Shown here: piece by piece, positions 11,840-24,538 of the stretch
Layout of the letters: every line of letters begins with the position of its first letter
Position numbering within the stretch: position 1 is the stretch's first letter
Source: Agrocybe praecox
Taxonomy: Eukaryota; Basidiomycota; Agaricomycetes; Agaricales; Agrocybaceae
Direction of reading: 5' to 3'
Assembly: GCA_964017145.1 (NCBI GenBank)
Contig: OZ024841.1
Location: 3,906,001-3,970,000, forward strand
DNA: 64,000 nt
Notes under the pieces: generated by a model
What the model saw: the letters and a program-made list of their open reading frames with translations, nothing else
Told to the model about the DNA's origin: nothing
Databases searched by the model: none
Position numbers and translations under genes: made by a program

Positions 11840-14800
11840 ACGTAATTGTAATTACATTTGTGCGTCTTTCAGTGAATATTTACTGATACTCTGTATGCAG
11901 ATTCATGACATTACCTCTTACCTTCATCTTTCCGTCCTCGCTCCATCCTTTCTGTTTTCGTACTGTATGTTCCTTCCCTTCTGTTGATAACCTTTTGCGC
12001 ACCCTTTGGTGTCGTGCCTTTCTTTGCCGTACTTTTTTCTCTCTCCCATCGTCGTCATTGCGTCACATGGCATTCCCTGTCCGTGTTCCGCTCGTTGTTT
12101 TTTCATTCACTTGTTCATTCTAATCCAAACGTTGTCGTCCAAACACGAGACATGATTTTGTACTTTTACTATTTTGATATCTATATGTGTGTCTTTCCAA
12201 TACGTGTGTACATACATACGAGAACAAATTGAGTGAGTTGATGGAGCCAATGATGAGTGCTGGATACTTTAATGTGCTTATACCGGTGTTTGTGTCATTG
12301 TTGTCGATGCAAGAGGTACAGGAAGCGAGCAAGGGAGGGAGAGAAAGGAAATAAAGAAGGGCAAGGATGAAAGTGAAATGGAAACGATACGAATAACGGA
12401 AGGAAGCAAGGGAGCTTAGAGAGTGTGAAATGGAAAGAAGGGAGGAGAAGAAGAGAGGGAAGCGAAAATAACGCAGAAAGATAAGTATGTAATGGAACAG
12501 AAAGCAAATGGGGACGTATGGAGGAACAACACACGCTGAGATATGACAATTGAGAGCTTGAGAGCTTGAGATGTGGAGGGCGACAGAAAGGAGAGAAGAG
12601 AGAGAGAGGCAAGATGGTATGGACGGATATGCAACGGCAGGCCACTCTCGACGGATCGTTGATATGGATAACGAGTGATGTGGAGTGGGGATGGGGGTGG
12701 AGAGGTGGGAAAAGACAGCGTAAGACAGAACTGAAAAAAAGAGAGAAAGAAGAGAACAGACCAAGAGTAATGAACGCAAATTGGGATGCGCGAGGAAAAA
12801 GGTGCGTCTGATATAACCAAATCAGCGTACTCCGAGCGCGTATTCGTCTGTTTGGTCGCTCTTGCTAATTTTTATTACGCAGTTGGTTTATTAGTGATAC
12901 GAGAGGCAGGGAGAGGTCTGTAAAGACGTGGAGCAACGACGAACTGGAGAAAAGAGAGAGGAAATACTACGGAGAGTGTTCATCCAACCAGTGCACAAAG
13001 GCGATCACAGCGCATGTGGGCCCGAATATTCCTTTCCTTTCGAGCGCACGGTTTTTTGTCCTCTGATACCTTTCAACACCCCTTCTCCAATACAATTTTT
13101 CCAATGACCTACAGAGCGGCTCGAATTGTATCGTTCAGTACTTCACAGGTTGAGGTCGTACTGAAAGCTCGAGAGACGGAAGGCGAGATGGGAGGTGCAT
13201 GACGGCAAGTCCGTCTTCTGCTGAGACCGTTCGAGAATGTATTGCACTGTATCCAGAATAGCGAGCGAGAGGGAGGAAGGGGAGTTTTGACGAATGACTG
13301 ATGGAAAAGATAGGAGCAAGAAATCCCATGAGAATGAGACCTTAAGCGACGGGGAAAGCGGTGAAGGGGAGATGAGAGAAGGATATGCAAGGACGAGAAA
13401 AGCTCGCAAACCCTGAAATTTGTAACAGAACAGCGTGGAGGGAGCTACGAACGACACATACCAAAAAAACACGACGCCCCCAGTGCGTCCGTCTCGCTGC
13501 AAAGAATGTTGCTTCCGTCGATTCCATTCTGTTACGTACGTCACCCTCCGATGATTTCATCCTCAATGAAATCCCCGTGCAGAAATATGACACGTACGAT
13601 TCAGAGACCAGTGTGTATATGGACGAAACTTGAAGAGAACGTATGGAAAGACTCGAGGGAGAGGAAGAAGGAACACGACGCGAACATACGCGATAGCATG
13701 TCGGGTTAGGATTCGGATCAAAAACTTTCGGGGTTCGTATTTCGTTCGTCGTCGTTCCGTGCAGTCCCAGGCCCATGTTTGTTCATTGTTCCATTCCCAT
13801 CCATGTTCAAATTTTCAAACGTTCGCCTTACTCTTCCTCGGTTTCTGCTCAGCGGTCAATCAATTGCCATTTTCCATATGTTTTTCCATCCACTTGTCGC
13901 AAAGTTCATGGTGTCCTGCCACCCGCCAGTACTTAGATCAACCCTTTCCATCGTCCCACCTCCGGTGCCAAAGAAACTACCTTCGTTTTATCACTGTCAC
14001 GCAACGAAATAATCTCCTCTCGCTGTTTTACCTCTCGGCTAGGCGTATCTGTTGCTTGTCTTTCCTGTCTTTTTTATTTATTTAACATCCGGCCCTTTCT
14101 TTGTGGTTCTCCACCTTTCGGCTTCTCGCCTCTATACCGTCACCCATTTCACACTTCCCCTCCAAACCTCACCTGTCCTCATCCATTTCTTGGTATGTGC
14201 ACATCCGCATCCTTATTCGCATCAATCTTTTCTCTCCCCAGAGTATTTCATTTCCTCTACACACCTCACCTACTGTTGAAAAATATATCCTGTCTGCACG
14301 AAATATAGTACCTATTCGTCTTTTCCATCCCATCCATTACATAAATTTTTAATCCTCTCTCCCTCGCTGCAGTCTCTCTCCCTTATTTTAAGTTTTTATC
14401 CAATCTGTTCGTCCTATTCCCTTCCTTTCTCCGTCTCCGCCTCCTCACCTTCCTTACGATCACTTAGATCCATCAATATCTCTATATACTTGGTATGTTC
14501 GCATCGCGGCTGTTCATGTATGGTTCGTATCTCGCCTCCTCACACTTGCCTGCCCTCTACTAGGCTCTCTGAGTTTCTGCTCGATGACCTCCTGTGTATA
14601 TGCTGTTTTCCATCTTTATATCCTTCCACACACCCCACCATTATCCGTCCCACGTCTCCCAGCTCGTTTCATCACCCTCAGATGCCCGCTTCTTCGCTAT
14701 ACTATTTTTCCCATCTCGCCCCATTGCTTGCTGTCGCGTTTGTCATTTGCGTATATATGCGCCAGCATGAAACAGGCACCAATAACCACCTCCCCCTCTC

Positions 14801-16814
14801 TCCTCCTTGGCGTGACACGGGCTCGTACGATGCCATCCTCTTCTTTCGTATGTATTTTCATCTCCCCAACATCTTCTGTTCAATCTATTCTGGCACTCTC
14901 ACTAGGCTATGCTCCATCTCTTCACCCATATCGTTCTCTCTCCTGTAATCCATTCACTTCTCGCTTCTTCTTCTCGATCACCCAATGTTTGTTTTCGCAG
15001 GATCGAGTAACATTCATCTTTTCCTTCCTCTCGTCTCGTCTCACATGTCTCGTCTCTCGTGTTCCGCATTTCTTCATTAATCTGACACCTCATCATTTTT
15101 CTCGCACATAATTGCACATCCTCTGTACCACGTATAGTGACATGCCATATAAACCTTCAACCAAAGTGCTTTAAAAAAATTCATAGACCAGCTTCTTCAT
15201 TCCAGCCTTACATGTAAAAAAAAGAAGATAACATTCGCAACGTTAACCGTACTCGACAACAGACAGACAGATAATCAAGACAGAACTCGACTTCGACGAG
15301 AAAGAGCTTTGACTCGTGAGATGATGAAATAAGAATACGTCGCAGGCGTGGATTGGCATTGAGTTGAAGATATTGGGCTGTTGTGACCGGTGGAGCGAGT
15401 GGGCTAGGGACGACGACGATGGAGAGGCGTAGGTGGCGCCGGTGAATTCTGGGACGCAAAGGACGTTGAAAGTGGCACGAAATTTCAGACGAGGGAAAAT
15501 CAAATAGGAGTTTATAAGAAAACCGAATCAGAGAAGTATTAGGGTATTAAAAATTAAAAATTAAAAAGAAGTAGTAGGTATATTATACGCAGAAAGAAAT
15601 CGTGTTGGAATGATGTCAATAATGGATGCGGAATTGTTGACTTATGCGGACGACGGAAAGTACTAAGGAAAGAAAACAAAAAATGAATATCATGAGAAGA
15701 AGAAATAAATGAAACATTTAAGAGAGAGAAGCAAAAAGGAAGAAAAAGGAACGAGAAGAAAAGTCCGAACTACGGTACAGACATGAATAGTTTTGTTGGA
15801 AGAGAGGCAGGAAACAAAAAGAAATCAAGAACGGACAGCAAGGTCCACAAGAACGAAATCAGAGACATATATTGAAAGAGAAAGAAAGATAGGAAAAGAA
15901 AGATAGAAGAGAAGCGAAACATAGAAAAACACAAAAAAGAGAGAAAAACAGACAGTGGAAAACAAAAATCCGGCCCCAGATTTAGAAAAGTACGGAGATC
16001 AAGCGCGTCGCAGAAAACAGTTTGAAAAAAATAGACCTCGCCTCTCTTCCCCAACCACAGCTGGGATCACCGACTATCCTATCCATCGCCCCAGATCACC
16101 TATCCCTCCTAGGTCCGACGATTTTATATCCATTTTTCGCCCTTTTCCGACCAGGAAGTGCTAGATTTCCTTCGCCGATCCCTATCCTTTCATATGTCGA
16201 TCGAATGCCTGAGGCAACATCATCGAATACCCAAGGAATCCGACAGTCCGAAATTACGAATGAGTCAGAACGGAATGTGACGTGGCAGCGCACGCAAGTC
16301 TCGTTATAAGGGTATAGCGAATGTGTTCGACGTTGCAGGAGTTTATGAATGCGTATGTGCGTGTGCGTATATGTAGGCATGATTTAGGCATAAACATAGG
16401 TCATGGATGGACGATGGATGGCATAGGTGCATAGATAACGACGACGACGACGATAAATAGATGATGGTGAAGGATGAGAGAATTTGGCATCATGGGTGAA
16501 ATGGCCTATTATTGGCGATCCTGGGGTGTTGGTAAGGAAATATATATATTGTTCATTCGCCACCTAGGCACGAGCAGCTGAAAGGTCCACAGTGCACACA
16601 CCTGAAAAAGGGAATATATATATAATCAGTTTATATGTTCGATGGCCCGGACAAAAGGTAAAAACACGAGGAAAATAAATTGAAAAGATGCTGGGTGTTG
16701 ATGTAAGAGCTCAGTCTCGACACCAGCAGAAAATGCGGATCGAAAATAACGAAGAAGAAAAAGAAAAAGAAAAAGAATCGAAGAAAAGAAAGAAAAAAAG
16801 ACGTACTGCCTCAA
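11840..16814. repeat. Array repeat segment 2 (non-coding, low complexity)
   Basis: No gene seen. 11.84-12.25 kb matches 25.12-25.53 kb and looks like the 3' flank of the NACHT genes (shared TTTGTGCGTCTTTCA and AATATTTACTGATACTC). 12.3-12.8 kb is purine-rich, 13.7-15.1 kb pyrimidine-rich, and 15.48-16.02 kb purine-rich on +, repeating the order of segment 1. Reading frames of 130-220 codons on the opposite strand are composition artefacts. Confidence 0.7.
13701..13724 (+). repeat. Recurrent array motif, copy 3
   Basis: TCGGGTTAGGATTCGGATCA plus AAAAC, with one base differing from the commonest form. The upstream stretch CGTACGATTCAGAGACC is shared with about 26.81 kb. Confidence 0.6.
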
Positions 16815-18993
16815 CTCCTCAAATTCCCTTCAACCATCTATATCCACACTATACGTATCATTCGGTGTATGCAACCTCATCAGCTCGACACCGAATCGCA
16901 CACCATCTCTAGCGTCCTGTGATGGATCGTCATATGCCGGTCCCACCACGCCAGAACCACAGGCAGCGGTGAGAGGGGATGACGCTGGAAGAAGCTACCA
17001 GCCCAGCCGTGGGGCACAAAGGTTCAATGTTCACTAGCACTGACGACGACGGAATGTTCGTCATCGGATGCTAGCGGCGTGTTTGAGGGACCATGGGATG
17101 ACGTGGGAGGAAAACCCGACGCAACTTCAGACAATTGCCTCCTCATCAGCAGCCCACGAAACATCCCGCACGTCGAGGCTGTGAACAAACAAGACGAAGA
17201 GGGAAGTGGTAGTCCAGGCTTATCGACGCCGTTGGAAGCTGCACTGCCCACCCTCGAAGTCGAAGTGGTAACCACCACCTGAACAGGAGGAGCGGCAAGG
17301 TTCTGCTGCTCTTTGCCATCCTGCTCGCCAGGTTGACGGTGCTGATCAAAGCGGACTATCCCCTCTTGTACCCATTCGCAATAGGTGTCTCCGTCTGGGT
17401 AGGCGTACTGTCTTTATCGACATCTGAGTCCTCCATGCTGAGCGTAACAGGATACGAGAAGCAAGGGTTTCCCTGCCCTTCGACTTGCTCCTGAGCCACT
17501 ACTTCGCCTTGCTCGTCAACGCATGCCTACCAGCCCTCTCGCTAGCCGTCATCGGCACATAGCCAAAGTCCTATGAAGGAGGCGGGACCGTGGCCCAGTT
17601 CGCAGCTGAAGACGAGGGGCAAGAAGGAGCAGCAGGGTGTGATAACGACGCAGGCGCGTTGGAAGTAATAGCTGTCAAGCGTGCTCCTGCACCCAGAGAG
17701 AATGCCATGGTGCTGGCCATCGGTCGTCGTAAACTGGCATCGATGTTCTTTGCTGTAGCTGGTACGGTGGTAGTATTACCCTCATGCTGGTGCTGGGGGC
17801 TGGGGGTAATGCACTCGGAACCGCAGGCGCACGATAAGCCGTCGGTGGCGCTGGTGCTGCTGCTAAAGGAGGCAGGCCAGGCACGGCCATCTCATCGGTA
17901 GCACTGTTCATGCTCCTCCTTCTCCTCCTTGGGACCAGTAGACTCCTTGGGCCTACCCCGACTCGGCTGCCCCGTTCCTCGTTCCTTCAGCTCCGGATCG
18001 TATTCGACATGGATGGTATGTCTGAAGGTTGCTATTTTGTAGTGTAACTGGCTGAGGTTTGTTACCAACCGGCTTGGAAACGAACAGAGGATGGAGAAGT
18101 GAGGAGCGATACAGAGGGGTCGATAGGAACGCCAATAACGGGTGCCGAAGGTGAATTTTCATAGGGGTGTTCCAGTTAGGTCGAACGGCTCCAAATGGGC
18201 GCGGGTGCGGTGGTGCTGGTCTGACCAGCGACGGCGGTGGTAATAATCGGTGGGACAGCATTGAACGACACCGACCTCTCACTTCTCGCCCCCGAACGAT
18301 GGCTCTGCGATGTACAATGTTCTTTTGGTTTGTACCAGACACCCGAGATGAGTTGGGAAAATAGTTTTGCTGAATCTTTTTCGCCCAGATATCGGTGCGT
18401 GAGGATGTGGTCGAATAGTTCGCCTCCAAAGGCGTATTCGAGGATAATCCCGATGTAGTTGTCGGTTTCGATGATGCCGAATAGTCAGAAAATTTGAGCG
18501 TCTGCGAATGGAGGGCAGATTAGTTAGTAAAATAAATTTGTAAAGCACGATGGCAGCGATTCGTAAATAGAAAGAAATTGTTGCAAATGGAGGTTTAGGA
18601 CAAAAGGAATTGGAATATTTATTCGCGGTTGATAGCGTTGAATGCAAGGGATGGCCCACGGGCCTTACGTCATCCCAGAGGAAAGGAAAGGATAGGAGTG
18701 AGAAAACATACCTTTGGTCTGCAGGAACAAATACGGTCCAGATTTGGGGATGGTTAAGCGTGGATGAGCAGCCGCTTGAGCTAGGGCAGCTGGGTGCGCG
18801 TAAACGTCCGATATGGGTACCTGGGCAAGCGCTGCTGCATTCGCATTCCCGCCGGACTGATTCGAGTTGGGATGTGCGTCCGCTGGCTGGCTTTGTTGGT
18901 GATCCCGCTGGCCCGAAGAGTGGCGCGTTTCTGTTGGCGTCTATAGGATGAGCTTGGAGGCGCTGGTGGGCTCTGTATTGGGGGTATTGGCAC
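16815..18993 (-). pseudogene. Decayed CAMK/Kin4-like Ser/Thr kinase, copy 2
   Basis: A minus-strand homologue of the 5.0-8.0 kb remnant, starting at an ATG at 18993 with the same Pro/Ser-rich N-terminus (SPPAPPSSSYRRQQKR). The Gly-rich loop is cut short after FLQTKG, the hinge and early C-lobe survive (ILEYAFGGELFDHIL, LFSQLISGVWY), and the sequence again jumps from there to the tail, so HRD, DFG and APE are absent. The KA1-like end near 16.92-16.82 kb (VRFGVELMRLH, NDTYSVDI) stops early. The shared core deletion suggests the gene was already broken when the unit was duplicated. It is divergent from NACHT B. Confidence 0.72.
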
Positions 18994-21731
18994 GGCTTAG
19001 CATGTGTGTCATCCTCCTGCATCGCAGCCGCCAGCTCGTGAGTGGGAATGACTCGAGGAAGAATATTGGTGCGCTGCAAGCAAAGTGGGCCGTTGGGTGT
19101 GATAGAGATGGACCAGACATGGATGGACTTATACTGGGCTCAAAAACCATATGATGTCTACCATATATCAGTTCCGCGTTTCTCATTCATCTCTCTCAGT
19201 CTCACCATATCACTTTGTCCTCCGAGTTCCATCCCCCATCAGAAACCTCCGAGTTCATTTGCGTCGTTGTGTTACGCGTTTCCTTTCGTTCAATGTGCAC
19301 TTCGATCCTTTCATAACTCTTGCATAATGACAGGCCCATTTATCAACTTGACGCGTATGATTCGAATTGAAGAAAAAAGTCGAGGAAAAGGAAGGAAAGA
19401 GACCAAGTTATGGTCGGATACGAACGTACGTGATGCCTTGTCGGGTTAGGGTTCGGATCAAAACCCACATCTTTCCGTCGGATCGTTCTGTCCTTTCATC
19501 GTCGTATGAGTCCTGTTTGGTATGTTCTCTTCGTTTTCTTAAACGTTCACCCCGCTCTAAGTGTGCTCCAGTCTCTGGTCAATGGTATATTGCACATTTG
19601 TCGTTAACGTTCATCGGTATCAATCACCTCTCTGCGGTTTATCTTCACCGTCCCTTCCGCTACCGTCCTCTCCTCTGACCTCTCTTTCCACTTCGTTATC
19701 GCTCTTTCTTTTCCATTTCCTTCACTTCTAACTGATTTACTTCCTTCTCTCGTGATGACCCTCTCATTTTGCGCGTTTTCCTTCCACTGAGTTCGAACAT
19801 CCCACTCCTGCTTTGGTTTCTGGTCAATGGCCTCTTAAACGTATGTCGTTAGTCGGCTTCCTTTTCTGCTGTTGCGCTCATGGTATAGAGATCTGTTCTT
19901 TGTCTTCATAATTCATCGTCTCTCCCTTTCGAACATTTTTTTCACATTTGTCTCCTATACACCCGCATCTGCATCAATCCTTTCCCTCCCGATAGCGTCT
20001 CTTGTTCCTGTTACTTCTCATCAAAATCTTGCATAAAATCCGTGGTCCAGTCCACATGTCACTTGACACGTACCTGGTTGCTGTTGTGCAGTTTTATAGA
20101 TCATTGGCTCTCCTTCGCGATTGCCTCTTCTATCCATTCTTCCATCCTCGCTTTATTGCTTACGTCTTTGTTCCAATGCTTCCTCCGCCCCCTACCGTGC
20201 TCTTCGTTCCATTACTTTCCTTTCCTCTGTCTCTCTCACAGTCTTTTCCCATTTGATTCAATCTATTCTGTCTATTCCCCTCTTCTGTTTAGGCTACTAT
20301 ATCGTTCTCCGCCCCCCATTCCACTCCAATCACTTCCTCTACCTCTCCCCTTTTTTCCGCTTCGCGATCACGCCACTTGTTTTGCAGCATTCCTCATTCC
20401 CTTACCCCCACTCGTCTTACAGAGCCTCTCTCATCAGTATTTATATATGCAAATAAACTAGCCCATTAACGTTTAACGATAGTCGAAAGAGGTAGATCGA
20501 AGATATAATGAGTCCTTCAGGTTGCTTTCATCTGTGTCCGCCTTCTCATTTGCTTTCTATCTTGTCTTTTGCCTGCAGACAGCTTCCTCGCTCCCTCTGC
20601 GACCGACCTCTTTTTCAGTCATCAGATAAACTCAGACGTGTCTCATTGATATCGGTATATGAATTATCGTTCAAAAGTGCTCGTGCTCGTGCCGGAAATT
20701 TTGGTCAAGTCTCGAATCTCGACAAAGTTCCCCCTCTGTCTGACCTCCGCTCTTCAAAATTCATCAATCATCGGGTCCCATATACAGAATTCGCTTACTC
20801 GCTCCCTCCTCGTGGAAAAGGGATAAAGAGACGGAAAGGAAAGGAAAAGGAGAGCAGGGAGTAGTAAAGTGAGAGAAATGTCATCGGAGGAGAGGTGAGA
20901 ATTGAGAAAGGGAAGCAGAAAGGAGGAGGAAGTTCCTCTATCTCTGTGGGGAAGCAGAAAGGAATATGAGACCTCTATCTCTGTGTTTCCTCTTTCCGTT
21001 TCTTCCGATCTAATCATTTCCATCCTCTCTGTTTTCCCTTATCCCTATTTTTCTACGTATTCATCATCACGTGAAGGAATCAAGTACCATCGCTCATTTT
21101 TCCCATTGGCTTGCGATACTGCTATGCTTGTTCCTGTTTTGAATATGCATTTATGAGCCTTGAACGACGCACATTGAAGACCTAATTGTGAGTCATCGCT
21201 CGTCTCGTCTTTTGTCTCTTGTCTGTTGACTTTCAATTCCAACTCTCGTGCTTCATCTTTCGGTGCCTCCGCCCAGCTTTATTGCTCCCTCGAAGAGTAT
21301 AGGACCTACCGCCTTTAGCAGTCATCAAATATCAGTCCCGAACATTGAACAATGGTTAAATCATGTAAATACCAAATCTCTCGTGGTCGTGCTCTTGCGT
21401 TACCGTCTCATTTGGTATTTTCTTGTATCTCGACTCCGTCATTTCTCATCATTCACGTTTTGTCCGTATTCATGATATCCTATGACTGTCCTGCAGGATT
21501 TATCGATGACCAATTATTATCATTATATACGCGAATTACTTCACGCTGTCCCTTCCTCTCTCGTCTGCCATCTCGCGCACGTCTTTGTTCTATCATTCTC
21601 GCGGATTCGCTTTGCCAGTTTTACAAAAACATTAGGTAGCATCTGATGACAACATCGACTCCGCCCTCATATTCCACCTGGGCTTGCATTTGAGGTTTCT
21701 GTAAACTGATAATTATCAATTAGGGACACCA
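18994..21731. other. Intergenic, between kinase remnant 2 and NACHT B
   Basis: No gene seen. 19.1-20.05 kb matches 8.1-9.0 kb. 20.05-21.7 kb is additional pyrimidine-rich DNA, partly similar to 28.1-28.8 kb (a shared GAGCCTTGAACGACG stretch), and accounts for most of the larger gap here. Confidence 0.6.
19441..19464 (+). repeat. Recurrent array motif, copy 4
   Basis: Exact TCGGGTTAGGGTTCGGATCA followed by AAAC, with upstream context like copy 2. Confidence 0.65.
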
Positions 21732-21939
21732 GATTCAACCAAAGACATTATTTTTAGCGTCCTAAAATTGGCACGACTAATTATAAGTTTAACACGCTTT
21801 GGATGGATTTAACGTGGAAACTGCGCACGTGTGGTCGGCAATGCGATTCACCGTGAGGCAGTGAAGGACAACGATTGCCCCTGACCTGCTACTTGACCCT
21901 GTACTTTATCCTCCCCCAACGTCAGCTTGTCTCGCAAAC
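21732..21939 (+). promoter_or_regulatory. Conserved upstream block of NACHT B
   Basis: Near-identical to 9045-9260 before NACHT A and running up to the ATG. A short deletion (about 10 bp) within the GATTGCCC-to-TGACC part is the main difference. Confidence 0.6.
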
Positions 21940-24538
21940 ATGGATATACCACCGTCTGCTGCTGGATCTCTCTTTCCGTGGTCGAAGGGCATCATCACTG
22001 GAGGATCATTTACGATGGAAACTCACCTTCACACTAGCGAACGTAGTACGTATGCCATACCATACCACACACACATTTCCTACATATGATATTATTTCTC
22101 AGGTGGATTTGATCGTTTGGCCGCCGCCGCCGCACCAAATGCTCATCACAACTCTGGACACATGGTAGATCCTCCGAAATGTCACCCAGGCACGAGGGTT
22201 GCGATCATCCAAACACTCGTAGACTGGGTAGCTGGATTGGACGAACAAAATCGCGATAAATTCATCACATGGGTAACTGGAGCAGCAGGAGCTGGCAAAT
22301 CCGCTATCGGGAGAAGTGTATGCGAACGCTGTGCCGAGGAGGGAATGCTGCTTGCCAGTTTTTTCTTCGGCGCGAGCGATCCCACACGGAACCACTCAAA
22401 ATCCCTTGCAGCAACAATCGCGTACCAGATCTGTGCTGGAGACTCAAATATCCGCAAGCTTGTCTCTGAGTTCATCGAACGTGATCCGCTTATTTTGACG
22501 CAGACTTTGAGAACACAGTTCACGGCCCTTGTCATGGAACCGTTAAAGGCAATCTACGCCAATTCACCTCAAACCGCACCCAGGTTGATTGTCCTGGACG
22601 GTCTAGATGAGTGCGTGGATCTAGCAAGCCAGCGAGATATACTGGATACCTTATATCATGTTGTCACCATTTCCTCCATCCCAATTCGCATTCTTGTTCT
22701 GAGCCGTCCAGAAAGCAACATATCTAGCACCTTCAGCGGGGCAAAAATAAATTCAACACTTTTCAAAATCTTCCTCGGGGATGAGTACCATCCGGATGAT
22801 GATATTCGGCACTATCTCTGCGATAAATTTACTGAGCTTCGTGAAAAACACATATTCAAGGCTTCCATACCTCCTGGTTGGCCGACTGAGGACCAGACCA
22901 AAAAGCTTGTGGACAAGTCCTCGGGTCAATTTGTCTATGTGACAACAGTAATTGGATATCTCAATTCTCCGCGTCATCGGCCTCATCAGCGTCTGGATGC
23001 TGTGCTTGGCCTCCGCCCTCCTTTTAAGGACCTGCCTTTTGCAGAGCTTGATGCTCTTTATACACACTTATTGAATAGCACAGAAGATCCATCACTATCT
23101 GCAAATATAATGGCATTCCTTGCCTTGTATGATGAGATCACTCCCTCTGTCATTGATGTATATCTCAATCTCGAGGATGGGACAGCAGAAGTTGTGCTGT
23201 CCGATCTCACGGCCATTGTACGGATGGTCACATACCCACATTTGCCTGCATCTCAAGAAGCAGTTCTGCTTCACAAGTCCTTTGGTGACTTTCTATTTGA
23301 TGCTCACAGGTCAAAAGCACTTGCAAAAAATCAAGCAGAGATGCATGTGGGGCATCTTGTTCGATTAATTGAAATATTCTCAGGTCAGAACCTTCATCAT
23401 CTCAGAAAAGCATACTATCCTTCTGACTACATTGTACTGCTAGAGGGATGTAATGGCCCACGATGCCCATCTCATCCAGAAGACGATACTATACTCAAGC
23501 CTTTTCGTTTGAAAACCCTCAAATCTCATTGGTTTGAATCCAGTTATGCAGCATTTCGCATTGCTGTGGGCAATTTCCCCATGGAATTTTACTGCAAAAA
23601 TCTTTTTCAACAGCAGCTTTGGGAAGAAGTGGAACATATTTTTCTTTCCTACTTGTTTGGAATCATGTTCAATCTTGTAAGAACTTCTACATATTTATTT
23701 GTATGGAAAGCTAAATCTTTGCATGGCTTTCTTTCTTTAGGAGCATGATGGGCATTTGGCAGCAGGCACCTATCACAACCATGCTCTAACATTTTACAAC
23801 CTGGCCCTTTTTGAGCTTGCCAGCCAATACAGCAATGATTGGGAGATGCATTACATCTTTGCTAGATACCAGCTCCAGGTACCAGGTCCTCATGTTCGAT
23901 CAAAAGGTCTAGGAGAAATCTTTTATTACCTCAGTGAATTCCGGGATACACTCTTGAACTTTCTCAGCAATGAAGAAAAATCACTTATAATATCCAAAGC
24001 AGCAGTCTATTTTCTTAATTTTCTGGTTGACGCTTCACTTACAAACCAAGAGGCTGAATCACACCTTCAATTACATTGGATTGATAGGAAAAAACAACGG
24101 ACACGTCCCTGGAAGTGGCATAGACGAACATCATTACATGACCTGCCAAACAAATTTGTTCTTCTTGGTCGCTACTCCTCCAGCTATATCTATTGTGTCT
24201 CTTTAGTTCCATACACAAAGCTCATCAATGCGCCTGTCTCATGGGAAATCCTTCCAGTGCAATCTGTGCAGGAAGCAACACAATGGAAACTTGGATTATT
24301 TAAACCAGACCAGCAGTTGTGGCACAAATACAGGGAATTACTTGAATATCTTCCTCAGATACTTCCACTGGCAGCCAGGTTTCCTGTACTTGTTGATATT
24401 TGCAGAACTAGATGTTTTGCAAAAATGTCAATGATGTTCCCAAAACTCAGCCGTCGGGCACATCGAGCAATAACTACTTACCTTGATCGTGTCGGGGCGG
24501 GGTCAGATGATGCTATCGATGCCTCAGGGGACAATTGA
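21940..24538 (+). CDS. NACHT-domain NTPase (NLR-like), gene B
   Basis: Exons 21940-22045, 22103-23676 and 23741-24538 close to 825 aa, with the same intron positions as gene A. The ATG at 21940 gives an N-terminus with the shared motif (GIITGGSFTM). Walker A is GAAGAGKS, Walker B is LIVLDGLDEC, and the sensor-like segment is RILVLSRPE. The C-terminal domain again carries RPWKWHRRTS and the helical LPLAARFPVLVD stretch. Relative to gene A it has a slightly longer loop after the DLTAIV sequence. A 65 bp stretch at 22166-22230 is base-identical to gene A while neighbouring codons differ. No disabling mutation was found. Confidence 0.9.

Noticed and set aside
12120..12779. 219-codon open frame on -
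   Set aside because: Low-complexity reading of a purine-rich tract; the matching DNA at 25.4-26.0 kb breaks the frame.
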